DNA of 64,000 bases, from the NCBI RefSeq assembly GCF_012396185.1, contig NZ_JAAXOW010000002.1, forward strand, positions 558,001 through 622,000. The letters are read 5' to 3'. Within the stretch, counting starts at the first letter, position 1; each line of letters begins with the position of its first letter. Under the pieces are notes generated by a model. The model was not told the origin of the DNA, did no database searches, and worked only from the letters and a program-made list of their open reading frames with translations. Below are positions 37,578 through 48,062 of this stretch, piece by piece. Made by a program: the position numbers and the translations under genes. Origin of the DNA: Sanguibacter hominis ATCC BAA-789. GTDB taxonomy: Bacteria; Actinomycetota; Actinomycetes; Actinomycetales; Cellulomonadaceae.

Positions 37578-40500
37578 GGGCCACCTCCAGGATGTGGTCC
37601 CAGACGCCAGGGGCGCCCGGGTCGAGCCCGACGGACTCGGCCTGCGCCAGGGCGCTGCGCACCCGGGCGAACTCGGTCGGAAGGATGCGCGTGAACCGCG
37701 CTCGTGCGGCCGGGAGGTCCGCGAGGAGCTCGGCGGCGACCGGGGAGCCGGTCTCGTCGAGGTGCTTGCGCAGGAGCTGCTCGACGAGAGCGGCGTCCTC
37801 GTCGTCGAGAGCAGAGAGCTGCAGCTCGTCAGAGGCGAGCGCCGCACGGTTGATCGAGCTGCGCCGGAGGTCGAGCACGTAGGCGGTACCGCCCGACATG
37901 CCCGCGCCGACGTTGCGTCCCGTGGGCCCGAGGACCATCACGGTGCCGCCCGTCATGTACTCGCACGCGTGGTCGCCCACGCCCTCGGTGACGAGGGTCG
38001 CACCCGAGTTGCGCACGCCGAAGCGCTCGCCGACGAGCCCGCGCAGGAAGATCTCCCCCGACGTCGCGCCATAGCCGATCACGTTGCCCGCGATGACGTT
38101 CGCTCTGCCGCCGAGCACGGCCGTCCGGTCGGGCCGGACGACGATGCGGCCACCCGAGAGCCCCTTGCCCACGTAGTCGTTCGCGTCGCCGAACAGGCGC
38201 AAGGTCACGCCGCGCGGGATGAACGCACCGAGCGACTGCCCGGCCGAGCCCGTGAGCGTGACGTCGATCGTGTCGTCCGGCAGGCCGGCGCCCTTGTAGC
38301 GCTTGGTGAGCTCGTGCCCGAGCATCGTGCCGATCGTGCGGTTGACGTTGCGGACCGACACCTCGATCTTGACCGGGATCGCGTCCTCGAGCGCGCCGCG
38401 CGCCTTCTCGATCAGGACGTTGTCGAGCGCACGGTCGAGCCCGTGGTCCTGCGTCGTCGTGCAGCGCAAGGACGCCCCCTCGACGGGCCTCGGCACCTCG
38501 AGCACGGGGCCGAGGTCGAGACCGGCGGCCTTCCAGTGGTTGACCGCCTTGCGCGTGTCGAGAGCCTGGACCTGCCCGACAGCCTCCTCGATCGAGCGGA
38601 AACCGAGCGCGGCGAGGTGCTCGCGCACCTCCTGCGCGATGAACTCGAAGAAGTTGATGACGAACTCAGGCTTCCCGGTGAACCGCGCGCGCAGCTCGGG
38701 GTTCTGGGTGGCGACACCCACGGGACACGTGTCGAGGTGGCAGACCCGCATCATGACGCAGCCCGAGACGACCATCGGGGCGGTCGCGAACCCGAACTCC
38801 TCCGCGCCGAGGAGCGCCGCCACGACGACGTCGCGCCCCGTCTTGAGCTGCCCGTCGACCTGTACCACGATCCTGTCGCGAAGGTTGTTGAGCACGAGAG
38901 TCTGCTGCGTCTCCGCGAGCCCGATCTCCCACGGCGTGCCCGCGTGCTTGAGGGACGTCAGCGGGCTCGCACCCGTCCCTCCGTCGTGGCCCGAGATGAG
39001 CACGACGTCGGCGTGCGCCTTCGAGACACCCGTCGCCACGGTGCCGACGCCGAACTCCGACACGAGCTTGACGTGGATGCGAGCCGAGGGGTTGGCGTTC
39101 TTCGCGTCGTGGATCAGCTGCGCAAGGTCCTCGATCGAGTAGATGTCGTGGTGCGGAGGCGGCGAGATGAGCCCGACGCCGGGCGTCGAGTGACGCGTCT
39201 TCGCCACCCACGGGTACACCTTGTGACCGGGCAGCTGACCGCCCTCGCCGGGCTTGGCGCCCTGGGCGAGCTTGATCTGGATGTCGTCGGCGAACGTCAG
39301 GTACTCCGACGTCACGCCGAAACGTCCGGACGCGATCTGCTTGACCTTGCTGCGTCGGCGCGGGTCGTGCAGACGCTCCGGGTCCTCGCCGCCCTCGCCC
39401 GTGTTGGACCGGCCGCCGAGCGCGTTCATCGCGATCGCGAGCGTCTCGTGCGTCTCCTGCGAGATCGATCCGTAGGACATGGCGCCCGTGTTGAACCGCT
39501 TGACGATCTCGCTGACCGGCTCGACCTCGTCCAGCGGGACGGGTGCACGGTCCGGCGCGAAGGTCAGCAGGCCGCGCAGCGTCATGAGACGCTCCGCCTG
39601 GTCGTCGACGCGACGCGTGTACTCGCGGAAGACGTCGAACTGGCGCGTGCGCGTCGAGTGCTGCAGGCGGAAGACCGTCTCCGGGTCGAAGAGGTGCTCC
39701 TCACCGTCGCGGCGCCACTGGTACTCGCCACCGGTCGCGAGGTTCTCGTGCGCGAGCGGGTTGCCCGACGCCGGGTAGGCGTCCTGGTGCCGCTGTGCGA
39801 CCTCCGCCGCGACGGTGTCGATGCCGATGCCGCCGAGCCGCGACGTCGTGCCGGTGAAGTACCGGTCGACAAGCTCGTGAGCGAGGCCCACGGCCTCGAA
39901 CGTCTGCGCGCCACGGTAGGACGAGATGGTCGAGATGCCCATCTTGCTCATGACCTTCAGGACACCCTTGCCGAGCGCCTTGATGACGTTCGCGACGGCC
40001 TTCTGCGGCGTGACGTCGATGAAGCCGTCCTCGGCGAGCCGTTCGACCGTCTCCATCGCGAGGTACGGGTTGACGGCTGCCGCACCGAACCCGATCAGGA
40101 GCGCGACGTGGTGCACCTCGCGGACGTCGCCTGCCTCGACCACGAGCGAGACCTGCGTGCGCGTGCGTCGTCGCAGCAGGTGGTGGTGGACCGCGGACGT
40201 CAGCAGCAGCGACGGGATCGCCGCCATGTGCGCGTTGCCGTCCCGGTCGGACAGCACGATGAAGTTCGCACCCTCCGCGATCGCGTCGTCGATCTGGTCG
40301 AAGATCTCCTCGAGACGCTCCTCGAGAGCAGGTCCGCCACCGTCGACGCGGTAGAGACCGCGCACACGCTCCGCCTTGAAGACGCCGGCGAGCTTCGGGT
40401 CACGGTCGATGCGGACGATCTTCGCGAGCTGGTCGTTGTCGATCACGGGGAACGGCAGGATGAGCTTGCGCGCGTGCTCCGGGATCTCCGCGAGCAGATT

Positions 40501-42144
40501 CGGCTCGGGGCCGATCGCACCCGCGATCGACGTCACGAGCTCCTCACGGATCGCATCGAGCGGCGGGTTCGTCACCTGCGCGAACATCTGGGTGAAGTAG
40601 TCGAACAGGAGGCGCGGCCGCTTCGACAGCACGGCGACGGGAGTGTCGGAGCCCATCGCACCGAGGGGCTCGGCGCCGCTCTCGCCCATCGGGGCGAGGA
40701 TGACCCTGACCTCTTCCTGCGTGAAGCCGAACGCGCGCTGACGACGCAGCACCGAGGCCGGGCTGTGGGCGACGTGCTCGCGGTCCGGGAGCTGGTCGAG
40801 ATAGACCTCGTTCTCCTTGACCCACTGCGCGTACGGGTGCGCAGCAGCAAGCTGGGCCTTGATCTCCTCGTCCTCGATGATCCGACCCGCCCCCGTGTCG
40901 ACGAGGAACATCTTGCCCGGCTCGAGCCGACCCTTGCGGACCACCGTCGACGGGTCGATGTCGAGCACGCCCGCCTCGGAAGCGAGCACGACGAGACCGT
41001 CCTCGGTCACCCAGAAACGGCCCGGGCGCAGGCCGTTCCGGTCGAGGACCGCACCGATGAGCGTGCCGTCCGTGAAGTTGAGGTTCGCCGGACCGTCCCA
41101 CGCCTCGATGAGGTTCGCGTGATAGTCGTAGAAGGCCCGCCGGTCCGGGTCCATGTCCTCGCTGTTCTCCCACGCCTCGGGGATCATCATCATCACGGCG
41201 TGCGGGAGCGAGCGACCGCCGAGGTGCAGGAGCTCGAGCACCTCGTCGAAGCTCGCCGAGTCGCTCGACCCGGGCGAGCACACCGGCATCAACGGGGCAA
41301 GGTCACCCAGGAGGTCGCTCTCGAGCGTGCCCTGGCGCGCCGCCATCCAGTTGCGGTTACCGCGGACCGTGTTGATCTCGCCGTTGTGCGCCACGAGACG
41401 GAACGGCTGCGCGAGCGGCCACGAGGGGAACGTGTTCGTCGAGAAGCGCGAGTGCACGAGCGCGAGCTCGCTCGCGTAGCGCGGGTCCGAGAGGTCCGGG
41501 AAGAACGGCTCGAGCTGCGCCGTCGTCAGCATCCCCTTGTACGTGAGCGTGCGGGACGAGAGCGAGGCGAAGAAGACTCCGAGCTCGTTCTCCGCACGCT
41601 TGCGCAGCCGGTAGGTGAGGCGGTCGAGGTCGATCCCCGCGACGTCGCGGCCGGGAGCAGCGACGACGATCTGGCGGAACGACGGCATCGAAGCGCGCGC
41701 CGTAGGTCCGACGAGGTCGGCTGTGACAGGCACGTCGCGCCACGCGAGGACGTCCAGACGCTCCTCGGCGGCGATGCTCTCGATCGCGGCGGCGGCCGCG
41801 GCGGCCTCGGCAGCGTCCTTCGGGAGGAACGCGATGCCGACGGCATAGCGCCCGGCCGCGGGAAGCTCCACGTGGATGACGTCGCGCAGGAAGGCGTCGG
41901 GGATCTGCGTGAGGATCCCCGCACCGTCGCCGCTGTTCTCCTCCGCACCGACCGCACCGCGGTGGTCGAGGTTGAGCAGCGCCGTCAGGCCTGCGTCGAC
42001 GATGTCCCGTCCGGGCGTGCCCCGCAGGGTCGCCACGAAGGCGACACCGCACGCGTCGTGCTCCGCCGCCGGGTCGTAGAGCCCCTGGGCGGCGGGAGGT
42101 GCGCCCCAGATGCCTTGCGGGCCTCGGGTAAGCGACCTGTTCAT
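37570..42144 (-). CDS. gltB: Glutamate synthase, large (alpha) subunit
   Basis: Forms two glutamates from glutamine and 2-oxoglutarate. The protein is about 1524 residues. The mature N-terminal nucleophile is Cys32 in [13 protein letters not shown], so the preceding 31 residues are a cleaved propeptide. Other marks are the FMN barrel ([20 protein letters not shown]), the 3Fe-4S cysteines [19 protein letters not shown] and the C-terminal beta-helix with GGxxxV-type glycine repeats. ATG 42144 is chosen because AGGACG lies 6 bases before it; GTG 42150 and 42159 are in-frame alternatives. A 10-bp inverted repeat sits 20 bases upstream. Confidence 0.96.
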   Translation of the reverse strand: MNRSLTRGPQGIWGAPPAAQGLYDPAAEHDACGVAFVATLRGTPGRDIVDAGLTALLNLDHRGAVGAEENSGDGAGILTQIPDAFLRDVIHVELPAAGRYAVGIAFLPKDAAEAAAAAAAIESIAAEERLDVLAWRDVPVTADLVGPTARASMPSFRQIVVAAPGRDVAGIDLDRLTYRLRKRAENELGVFFASLSSRTLTYKGMLTTAQLEPFFPDLSDPRYASELALVHSRFSTNTFPSWPLAQPFRLVAHNGEINTVRGNRNWMAARQGTLESDLLGDLAPLMPVCSPGSSDSASFDEVLELLHLGGRSLPHAVMMMIPEAWENSEDMDPDRRAFYDYHANLIEAWDGPANLNFTDGTLIGAVLDRNGLRPGRFWVTEDGLVVLASEAGVLDIDPSTVVRKGRLEPGKMFLVDTGAGRIIEDEEIKAQLAAAHPYAQWVKENEVYLDQLPDREHVAHSPASVLRRQRAFGFTQEEVRVILAPMGESGAEPLGAMGSDTPVAVLSKRPRLLFDYFTQMFAQVTNPPLDAIREELVTSIAGAIGPEPNLLAEIPEHARKLILPFPVIDNDQLAKIVRIDRDPKLAGVFKAERVRGLYRVDGGGPALEERLEEIFDQIDDAIAEGANFIVLSDRDGNAHMAAIPSLLLTSAVHHHLLRRRTRTQVSLVVEAGDVREVHHVALLIGFGAAAVNPYLAMETVERLAEDGFIDVTPQKAVANVIKALGKGVLKVMSKMGISTISSYRGAQTFEAVGLAHELVDRYFTGTTSRLGGIGIDTVAAEVAQRHQDAYPASGNPLAHENLATGGEYQWRRDGEEHLFDPETVFRLQHSTRTRQFDVFREYTRRVDDQAERLMTLRGLLTFAPDRAPVPLDEVEPVSEIVKRFNTGAMSYGSISQETHETLAIAMNALGGRSNTGEGGEDPERLHDPRRRSKVKQIASGRFGVTSEYLTFADDIQIKLAQGAKPGEGGQLPGHKVYPWVAKTRHSTPGVGLISPPPHHDIYSIEDLAQLIHDAKNANPSARIHVKLVSEFGVGTVATGVSKAHADVVLISGHDGGTGASPLTSLKHAGTPWEIGLAETQQTLVLNNLRDRIVVQVDGQLKTGRDVVVAALLGAEEFGFATAPMVVSGCVMMRVCHLDTCPVGVATQNPELRARFTGKPEFVINFFEFIAQEVREHLAALGFRSIEEAVGQVQALDTRKAVNHWKAAGLDLGPVLEVPRPVEGASLRCTTTQDHGLDRALDNVLIEKARGALEDAIPVKIEVSVRNVNRTIGTMLGHELTKRYKGAGLPDDTIDVTLTGSAGQSLGAFIPRGVTLRLFGDANDYVGKGLSGGRIVVRPDRTAVLGGRANVIAGNVIGYGATSGEIFLRGLVGERFGVRNSGATLVTEGVGDHACEYMTGGTVMVLGPTGRNVGAGMSGGTAYVLDLRRSSINRAALASDELQLSALDDEDAALVEQLLRKHLDETGSPVAAELLADLPAARARFTRILPTEFARVRSALAQAESVGLDPGAPGVWDHILEVARG

Positions 42145-42163
42145 GTACACCGTCCTCACTGTT

Positions 42164-42194
42164 GACCAGGTCAGGAGGTGGGGGTGACCTGGTC
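42164..42194 (-). promoter_or_regulatory. Inverted repeat in the gltB leader
   Basis: GACCAGGTCA (minus, 42194-42185) and TGACCTGGTC (42173-42164) are a perfect 10-bp inverted repeat with an 11-base spacer, 20 bases upstream of the gltB start. As RNA it forms a hairpin whose loop and closing base read CACCUCCU, the same as the 16S rRNA anti-Shine-Dalgarno. As DNA it could be a dimeric regulator's operator. The rest of the 183-base lgt-gltB gap shows only a TAGCAT -10-like hexamer without a clear -35. Confidence 0.55.
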
Positions 42195-42327
42195 GTGTCT
42201 CATTCGGGGGAAGAATGGGACGCCCTCGGCCCTTGGCGGGCCAATGCTACTCGTCCTTGACGGTGCGAGAGCGCCGGCTCCGCGCGCTGGGCGCTGGGTC
42301 GGTGCAGGGCGTCGCTGATGACGCAGG

Positions 42328-43467
42328 TCACGGAAGACCTGTGTCGGCCCCCGCATTGTCCTCGCGCTGCGCTCGACGCGCGCTCGTGTCGTGCGCCGCG
42401 TCGGCGTCACTGCGTCCGGTCGGGGCTGAGGTCGGGATGACGTCCTCCGCCTCGCCGGGTGCGACGCCTCGTGCGGCGTCGTCGTCATCGTCGTCGTTCA
42501 CGACGCCGGGCACGGCCAGGTCGGCCGTGAGATCCGTGGGGGCCACCGGGCCCGTGGGGGTGTCTGAACCGTCTTCGTCCACCGAGGCCTGCGCCGCACC
42601 GTCGCGGCGAGGGTCGTCGGGATCGAGGTAGACGGTCGCAGGCCGGCCCGGGCGGGTACGCCCGAGCAGGACGAACGCGGCGAGAGCCACGACGAAGAGC
42701 GCGACCGAGGTCCAGACGTTCAGGCGCAGCCCGAGGACGAGCTGCGCATCGTCGATACGGAGCGCCTCGATCCACACACGTCCGAGCGTGTAGAGCGTCA
42801 CGTAGCCCCAGAACGCGCGGCCGTGCCCGAGCTTCATGCGGCGGTCCACGACGATCAGGAGCGCGGCAGCGGCGAGGTTCCACAGGAGCTCGTACAGGAA
42901 CGTCGGGTGGAACAGGGTGCCGGCCGGGAAGTCACCGACGCGCGCGGCGACCGCGGGGTCGATCTCGAGTCCCCACGGCAGCGTCGTCGGCGACCCGAAG
43001 AGCTCTTGGTTGAACCAGTTGCCCAGCCGACCGATCGCTTGCGCGACGAGGAGCCCGGGCGCGACGGCGTCCGCGAACGACGAGAAGCTGACGCGCTCAC
43101 GGCGCGCGCCGATCCATGCGCCGACCGCACCGAGTGCGATCGCGCCCCAGATGCCGAGCCCGCCCTGCCAGATGTACAGCGCCGACACCGGGTCTCCCCC
43201 GGCGCCGAAGTACGCGTCCGGGGAGGAGATGACGTGATAGAGCCGCCCACCGACGATGCCGAACGGCACCGCCCAGTAGACGATCGTCAGGACCTCGTCG
43301 GGGTGGCCGCCACGCTCGACCCAGCGCCTGTTGGTGAGGGCGACGGCGACGAAGATGCCGACGATGATCGCCAGGGCGTACGCGCGCAGCGGGAAGGGCC
43401 CGAGGTGCCACACCGACTGTGACGGGCTCGGGATCGACGCGACGACGGACGCGAGGGCGATGCTCAC
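42328..43467 (-). CDS. lgt: Prolipoprotein diacylglyceryl transferase
   Basis: Adds diacylglycerol to the lipobox cysteine of preprolipoproteins in the cytoplasmic membrane. The 379-residue protein has seven membrane helices in the first 270 residues, the Lgt signature IGRLGNWFNQELFG and the catalytic region HPTFLYELLWN. The final 100 residues are an acidic, low-complexity cytosolic tail containing six consecutive aspartates, an extension seen in several actinobacterial Lgt proteins. GTG 43467 overlaps the trpA stop by 4 bases. The trpA-lgt order is conserved in actinobacteria. Confidence 0.95.
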   Translation of the reverse strand: MSIALASVVASIPSPSQSVWHLGPFPLRAYALAIIVGIFVAVALTNRRWVERGGHPDEVLTIVYWAVPFGIVGGRLYHVISSPDAYFGAGGDPVSALYIWQGGLGIWGAIALGAVGAWIGARRERVSFSSFADAVAPGLLVAQAIGRLGNWFNQELFGSPTTLPWGLEIDPAVAARVGDFPAGTLFHPTFLYELLWNLAAAALLIVVDRRMKLGHGRAFWGYVTLYTLGRVWIEALRIDDAQLVLGLRLNVWTSVALFVVALAAFVLLGRTRPGRPATVYLDPDDPRRDGAAQASVDEDGSDTPTGPVAPTDLTADLAVPGVVNDDDDDDAARGVAPGEAEDVIPTSAPTGRSDADAAHDTSARRAQREDNAGADTGLP

Positions 43468-44306
43468 ACCTGGCTCCCGGGCGGCGCACCGTGGCCCGCA
43501 CCCACGGAGCGGGCCGTACGGACACCCTCGGCCAGCCCGCGCGCGACAGCACCCATAGCCTCGAGACGCTCGTCGAACGAGCCGTCACCGAGGAGCGGGC
43601 GCACAAAAGCGGAACCGACGATCACGCCATCAGCGTACCGGGCGACCTGCGCCGCCTGGTCGGGGCGCGACACGCCGAGGCCGACGCAGACGCGTTCTGC
43701 ACCTGCGGCGCGCGTCCGCTCGACGAGCTCTTCCGCGTGCGAGCCGAGCGTCGCGCGCTCGCCCGTCACGCCCATCGTCGACGCCGCGTACACGAAGCCG
43801 CGCGAGGCGGCTGCCGTGAGTGCGAGGCGCTCGTCGGTCGAGCTCGGCGCGACGAGGAACACCTTGTCGAGGTCGTGCGCGTCCGCGGCGGCGATCCACT
43901 CGCCGGCCTCGTCGGGGATCAGGTCGGGAGTGATGAGCCCCGCCCCGCCCGCGGCGGCGAGATCGCGGGCGAACGCCTCGACGCCGTAGCGCAACACCGG
44001 GTTGAAGTACGTCATCGACAAGACCGGGACGCCGCGCGACGCCGCCGCCTCCACGACCGGGAAGAGGTCCCGGACGCGGGCGCCGGCCAGCAGGGCCTGC
44101 GTGACCGCGTGCTGGATCGTCTCGCCGTCCATCACGGGGTCCGAGTAGGGCAGCCCTAGCTCGAGGATGTCGACGCCGTTGTCCACGAGGGTGTGCACGG
44201 CGCGGACCGACTCGGCGACCGTGGGGAAGCCCACGGGCAGGTACGCGACGAGCGCCGCGCGCCCCTCGGCTCGGTGCTGGTCGATGCGGTCTGCGGTGGC
44301 GCTCAT
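43464..44306 (-). CDS. trpA: Tryptophan synthase, alpha chain
   Basis: Cleaves indole-3-glycerol phosphate to indole, which passes to TrpB. The 280-residue TIM barrel has the catalytic Glu49 ([12 protein letters not shown]) and Asp60 (VMDG), plus the phosphate-binding GVTGER and GLGVSRP blocks. ATG 44306 overlaps the trpB stop (ATGA) and the stop overlaps lgt (GTGA), so trpB, trpA and lgt are translationally coupled. Confidence 0.96.
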   Translation of the reverse strand: MSATADRIDQHRAEGRAALVAYLPVGFPTVAESVRAVHTLVDNGVDILELGLPYSDPVMDGETIQHAVTQALLAGARVRDLFPVVEAAASRGVPVLSMTYFNPVLRYGVEAFARDLAAAGGAGLITPDLIPDEAGEWIAAADAHDLDKVFLVAPSSTDERLALTAAASRGFVYAASTMGVTGERATLGSHAEELVERTRAAGAERVCVGLGVSRPDQAAQVARYADGVIVGSAFVRPLLGDGSFDERLEAMGAVARGLAEGVRTARSVGAGHGAPPGSQV

Positions 44307-45550
44307 GCGTCCCCTCCCTCGGCAGTCAGGTCGGCGTCAGCGTCGAGCAGGTCGAACCAGCGCGCGGCGGTACCGACGTCCTTGTCGCCGCGGCCGGACA
44401 GGCTCACGAGAAGAATGGCGTCGGTCGTGCCTGCGGCCGCGAGCTCGCGGCCGATGCGCATCGTGCCCGCGAGGGCGTGCGCCGACTCGATCGCCGGGAT
44501 GATCCCCTCCGTGCGCGAGAGGAGGCGCAGCGCCTCCATCGCCTCGGCGTCCGTGACCGGCTGGTACTCCGCGCGGCCGATCGATGCGAGGAACGAGTGC
44601 TCCGGTCCGACGCCCGGGTAGTCCAGGCCCGCGGAGATCGAGTGGCTCTCGCGCGTCTGACCGTCCTCGTCCTGGAGCAGGAACGATCGCGCGCCGTGCA
44701 GCACGCCCGGGGCGCCACCCGTGATGGACGACGCGTGACGTCCGGTCTCGACGCCGTCTCCCCCCGCCTCGAAGCCCACGAGACGCACGGACTCGTCGTC
44801 GAGGAACGCGTCGAACATGCCGATCGCGTTCGACCCGCCGCCGACGCACGCGGTCACGACGTCGGGCAGGCGCCCGGCGAGGTCGAGGACCTGCTGGCGC
44901 GCCTCGACGGAGATGATGCGCTGGAAGTCGCGGACCATCGCGGGGAACGGGTGCGGTCCGGCTGCGGTACCGAAGATGTAGTTCGTGGACTCGACGTTGG
45001 TCACCCAGTCGCGCAGCGCCTCGTTGATGGCGTCCTTGAGCGTCGCCGACCCGCTCGCGACCGGGATGACCTCGGCTCCGAGCAGACGCATGCGGGCGAC
45101 GTTGAGCGCCTGCCGTCGCGTGTCCTCCTCGCCCATGTAGACGACGCACTCGAGGTCGAACAGCGCCGCCGCCGTCGCGGTCGCGACACCGTGCTGGCCT
45201 GCACCGGTCTCGGCGATCACGCGCTTCTTGCCGATCCGCTTCGTCAGGAGCGCCTGACCGAGCACGTTGTTGATCTTGTGCGAGCCCGTGTGGTTGAGGT
45301 CCTCGCGCTTGAGGATCACGCGCTGCCCGCCTGCGTGCTCCGCGAAGCGCGGCACCTCGGTGATGATGCTCGGGCGACCGGAGTACGAGCGGTGCAGCTC
45401 GGTGAGCTCCGCGGCGAACGCAGGGTCCGCCTTCGCCTGCGTGTACGCCAGGTCGAGCTCGTCGAGCGCAGCGATCAACGCCTCGGGGACCCAGCGGCCG
45501 CCGAACTCCCCGAAATAGGGCCCAGGCAGGCTCTGCAGGGACTTCTCCAC
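44303..45550 (-). CDS. trpB: Tryptophan synthase, beta chain
   Basis: PLP enzyme joining indole and serine to make tryptophan. The 415-residue protein has the PLP lysine Lys92 in [15 protein letters not shown], the catalytic Glu114 in AETGAGQHG, and the phosphate-binding [11 protein letters not shown] 45550 is preceded by GAGGAGA. It follows trpC by 87 bases. Confidence 0.97.
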   Translation of the reverse strand: MEKSLQSLPGPYFGEFGGRWVPEALIAALDELDLAYTQAKADPAFAAELTELHRSYSGRPSIITEVPRFAEHAGGQRVILKREDLNHTGSHKINNVLGQALLTKRIGKKRVIAETGAGQHGVATATAAALFDLECVVYMGEEDTRRQALNVARMRLLGAEVIPVASGSATLKDAINEALRDWVTNVESTNYIFGTAAGPHPFPAMVRDFQRIISVEARQQVLDLAGRLPDVVTACVGGGSNAIGMFDAFLDDESVRLVGFEAGGDGVETGRHASSITGGAPGVLHGARSFLLQDEDGQTRESHSISAGLDYPGVGPEHSFLASIGRAEYQPVTDAEAMEALRLLSRTEGIIPAIESAHALAGTMRIGRELAAAGTTDAILLVSLSGRGDKDVGTAARWFDLLDADADLTAEGGDA

Positions 45551-45637
45551 GGCGTTCTCCTCACGTGCGTGGCGCGGGCGCGCGCCGGGCGATCGTCCCG
45601 CTGTCGCGGGTGGTTCAGGTGCAGTCAGCGACCGGTG

Positions 45638-46465
45638 CTAGTGCCGGACCGCTCGCAGCGACGGGTGCGCACCGGCCGCGACGAGCGCCGCGACCGAGGC
45701 CCTGGGTGACGCGTCCGTCACGAGAGCCTCGCCCACCAGGACGGCGTCCGCGCCGGACCTCGCGTAGTCCATCACGTCGTGCGGTCCGCGGACGCCGGAC
45801 TCCGCCACGCGGACGATCCCGTCAGGGACGGCGGGCGCGAGCCGCGCGAACGTCGTCCGGTCGACGTCGAGCGTCTTGAGGTTGCGGGCGTTGACACCGA
45901 TCACCCGGGCTCCGGCGTCAGCCGCACGGGCGACCTCGTCGACCGTGTGGACCTCGACGAGCGCCGTCATCCCGAGCGAGTGCACACGCTCGACGAGCGA
46001 CTCCAGGACCGTCTGCTCGAGAGCCGCGACGATCAGGAGCACCATGTCGGCGCCGTACGCCCTGGCCTCCCACACCTGGTACGGCGTCACGACGAAGTCC
46101 TTGCGCAGGACCGGGACGTCGACGCGCGCGCGGACCGCGGCGAGGTCCTCGAGCGAGCCCTTGAAGCGCCGCTGCTCCGTGAGCACCGAGATGGCCGACG
46201 CGCCGCCAGCCTCGTACTCGGACGCGAGCGCGGCAGGGTCGGCGATCGACGCGAGCTCACCCTTGGACGGGCTCGACCGCTTGACCTCGCTGATGACGGA
46301 CACGGCGTCCTCGAGGCGGAGCCGCGGCACGCAGTCGATCGCGCCGGGCATGCGCGCGGCGCGCTCCTTCAGGTCGTCGAGGCTGGTCAGCGACTGCCGC
46401 ACCGCCAGGTCCTCGCAGACCCCCGCGACGATGTCCTCCAGCACGGTCCGCTCCTGTGCGGGCAT
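45638..46465 (-). CDS. trpC: Indole-3-glycerol phosphate synthase
   Basis: Ring-closing decarboxylase making indole-3-glycerol phosphate. The 275-residue barrel shows [13 protein letters not shown] with the catalytic lysine, [22 protein letters not shown], and [14 protein letters not shown] 46465 is supported by GGGGAGGGG; GTG 46444 is a possible later start. It is a stand-alone TrpC with no TrpF fusion, consistent with actinobacteria that use the bifunctional PriA for the TrpF step. Confidence 0.96.
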   Translation of the reverse strand: MPAQERTVLEDIVAGVCEDLAVRQSLTSLDDLKERAARMPGAIDCVPRLRLEDAVSVISEVKRSSPSKGELASIADPAALASEYEAGGASAISVLTEQRRFKGSLEDLAAVRARVDVPVLRKDFVVTPYQVWEARAYGADMVLLIVAALEQTVLESLVERVHSLGMTALVEVHTVDEVARAADAGARVIGVNARNLKTLDVDRTTFARLAPAVPDGIVRVAESGVRGPHDVMDYARSGADAVLVGEALVTDASPRASVAALVAAGAHPSLRAVRH

Positions 46466-46596
46466 CTGGTCCACCCCTCCCCCGACGTCTGTCCCTCGTG
46501 TGATGACCGTCCCATCGTAGGCGGGTCCCGAAGGGCCCTTGACCACCGTCCGACAGGCGGGAAGCACGCGCACGACGTGGGGCGACCCGCCGCAGC

Positions 46597-47061
46597 TCAC
46601 GACGCTGCGGCGAGCGCGGGGACGAGGTTGCGCAGGACCGAGTAGACGATCAGCACGGCGCCGGTCACGAGCGGGAGGGACGTCGATCCCAGGACCCGTC
46701 CCGCAACCTCACCGCGCCACGCCCTGCGCGTCCACGCGACCCAGAGCGCGACGAGCAGGGGGACGGCCACGACCCACAACGGGTTGAGCGCCCAGGCTCC
46801 CGCGATATCGCCGTGCGCGAGGTCGTGGGTCGCTCGGAGCGCACCGCACGCCGCGCACTGCAGCCCCGTCAGCGCGAGGAGGGGACACATCCCATAGGAG
46901 CCGGGGACGTGCGGGGACCGCGTCGCCAGGAGCGTCGTGCCGACGATCGCGGCGCCGGCGATGCCGACGGGCGTGGCGACCCGACGCAACCGCCCCGCCT
47001 GCGGACGCGCGGTCGCGCCGGGAGCGGATGCTCCCGGCGCAGCAGCGATGTCAGACAGCAT
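46597..47061 (-). CDS. DUF2752 membrane protein
   Basis: A 154-residue protein with three or four membrane helices. The DUF2752 core [20 protein letters not shown] followed by [19 protein letters not shown] is present, with the conserved Cys-x-x-Cys. Function is unknown for the family; the cysteine pair suggests metal or redox chemistry but this is speculative. Its start overlaps the end of the preceding gene by 11 bases, and it lies 131 bases before trpC, inside the trp gene cluster. Confidence 0.85.
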   Translation of the reverse strand: MLSDIAAAPGASAPGATARPQAGRLRRVATPVGIAGAAIVGTTLLATRSPHVPGSYGMCPLLALTGLQCAACGALRATHDLAHGDIAGAWALNPLWVVAVPLLVALWVAWTRRAWRGEVAGRVLGSTSLPLVTGAVLIVYSVLRNLVPALAAAS

Positions 47062-47680
47062 TCCTCGTGATCTCGGTCTCCCAGCCGGTGTTCCAGCCGT
47101 CCATGAAGGCGTCCCAGCCGCCGAGCGCGGCGACGAACACGAAGAACAGGACGATGCCGAGGACCGTCAGCACGGTGAGGACGATGTTGAGGATCCAGCC
47201 GGTCGTGGCGAGCCCTCCGTTGTCGGCGCGCCCTTCGTTCGCTGCACGGCGGCCCTTCGCCCCGAGCACTATCCCGACGATCGCCGCCGGGAAGCACCCC
47301 GTGAAGAAGGTCGCGATCGCGAGCACGAGCGACCAGACGCCGAGCTGGTTGCCCGAGCGGTCAGGCATGGCGCCGTAGGCCGGGTACGGCTGGCCGGGGT
47401 ACGGCTGTCCGTAGGGCTGCTGCTGCGCCCCGTAGGGCTGCTGCGCGCCGTACTGAGGCTGCTGGCCACCGTAAGGAGCCTGCTGCCCGTAGGGCTGCTG
47501 CGGCGCGCCGTACGGCGGCTGGCCGGGTGCGGCTCCCTGGTCCGCAGGTCGTACGTACCCGCCGTAGGGCGAGACGTTCGAGCTGCTCGGTGCGGACCCC
47601 GGAGTCGGGGCGCCGCCCAATGGCGAGCTGCTCGACGGGGTCGCGTACGGGTCGTCCGAGGACGGTCGGTTGTCGGACAC
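47051..47680 (-). CDS. DUF4190 domain membrane protein with Pro/Gln/Tyr-rich N-terminus
   Basis: A 209-residue protein. Residues 1-55 are Ser/Pro-rich and disordered, residues 56-103 contain six or so PYG(A/Q)QQ-type repeats, and residues 112-185 form a DUF4190 domain with two membrane helices separated by GAKGRRAANEGRADNGGLAT. The architecture suggests a membrane anchor with a long cytosolic, possibly phase-separating or scaffold-like arm; the role is unknown. GTG 47680 is one base from the upstream stop and the end overlaps the DUF2752 gene. Confidence 0.82.
   Translation of the reverse strand: MSDNRPSSDDPYATPSSSSPLGGAPTPGSAPSSSNVSPYGGYVRPADQGAAPGQPPYGAPQQPYGQQAPYGGQQPQYGAQQPYGAQQQPYGQPYPGQPYPAYGAMPDRSGNQLGVWSLVLAIATFFTGCFPAAIVGIVLGAKGRRAANEGRADNGGLATTGWILNIVLTVLTVLGIVLFFVFVAALGGWDAFMDGWNTGWETEITRNAV
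47372..47515 (-). repeat. Degenerate coding repeat (PYG-QQ units)
   Basis: This stretch encodes the imperfect PYG(A/G/Q)-QQ repeats of the DUF4190 protein. At DNA level CCGTAGGGCTGCTG-type units recur with variation. Such arrays can change length by slippage. It is coding sequence, not an independent element. Confidence 0.6.
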
Positions 47681-47681
47681 G

Positions 47682-47939
47682 TCAGCGCCCTGCCAGGTCA
47701 GGCTGCCCGTAGCCCAGGACCGCGAGCACCTTGCCGCTCACGACACCGAGCGCCGCGATGCCGATACCGACCCAGAAGAGCCACGGGAGCGACGCGACAA
47801 CAGCACCGGCGGCGACGAGGACACCGAGGAGGACGACGATCGTCGTGGTCCAGGCTGCCGTCGTGTGCCCGTGGTTGTGATGGGGAGCGGCCGGCGGGAG
47901 ATACATCGTCTCCCGTGTCGGTTCGATCGGTTCAGCCAT
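47682..47939 (-). CDS. HGxxPAAW-family small membrane protein
   Basis: An 85-residue protein with the family motif region HNHGHTTAAWTT (a variant of HGxxPAAW) directly before two membrane helices (TIVVLLGVLVAAGAVVA and WVGIGIAALGVVSGKVLAVL). The family is found in actinobacteria, often by trp genes; its function is unknown. ATG 47939 is used. The stop is one base from the next gene. The 123-base gap to the trpE-linked gene upstream shows no structure I recognise. Confidence 0.84.
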   Translation of the reverse strand: MAEPIEPTRETMYLPPAAPHHNHGHTTAAWTTTIVVLLGVLVAAGAVVASLPWLFWVGIGIAALGVVSGKVLAVLGYGQPDLAGR

Positions 47940-48062
47940 CGTGCATGCCCTTTCGCCAGACGCGGCCCCCTCGGGCCGCTCGTACGGTCGCGGCCGCGCC
48001 TCGCGGTGCGCCCAGCACTCAGAGCCTAGCCGAAGGTCCTAGTCACGAGCGTGGCACGCCCA

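Noticed and set aside
37594-42165. A 1523-codon open frame on the plus strand opposite gltB
   Set aside because: The translation is Arg/Glu/Val/Leu-rich without recognisable motifs, and gltB on the other strand has full family conservation. Such frames arise from high GC at third codon positions.
47372-47515. Repetitive stretch considered as a CRISPR or intergenic repeat array
   Set aside because: It is in frame and encodes PYG-QQ repeats of the DUF4190 protein; there are no spacers and no cas genes.
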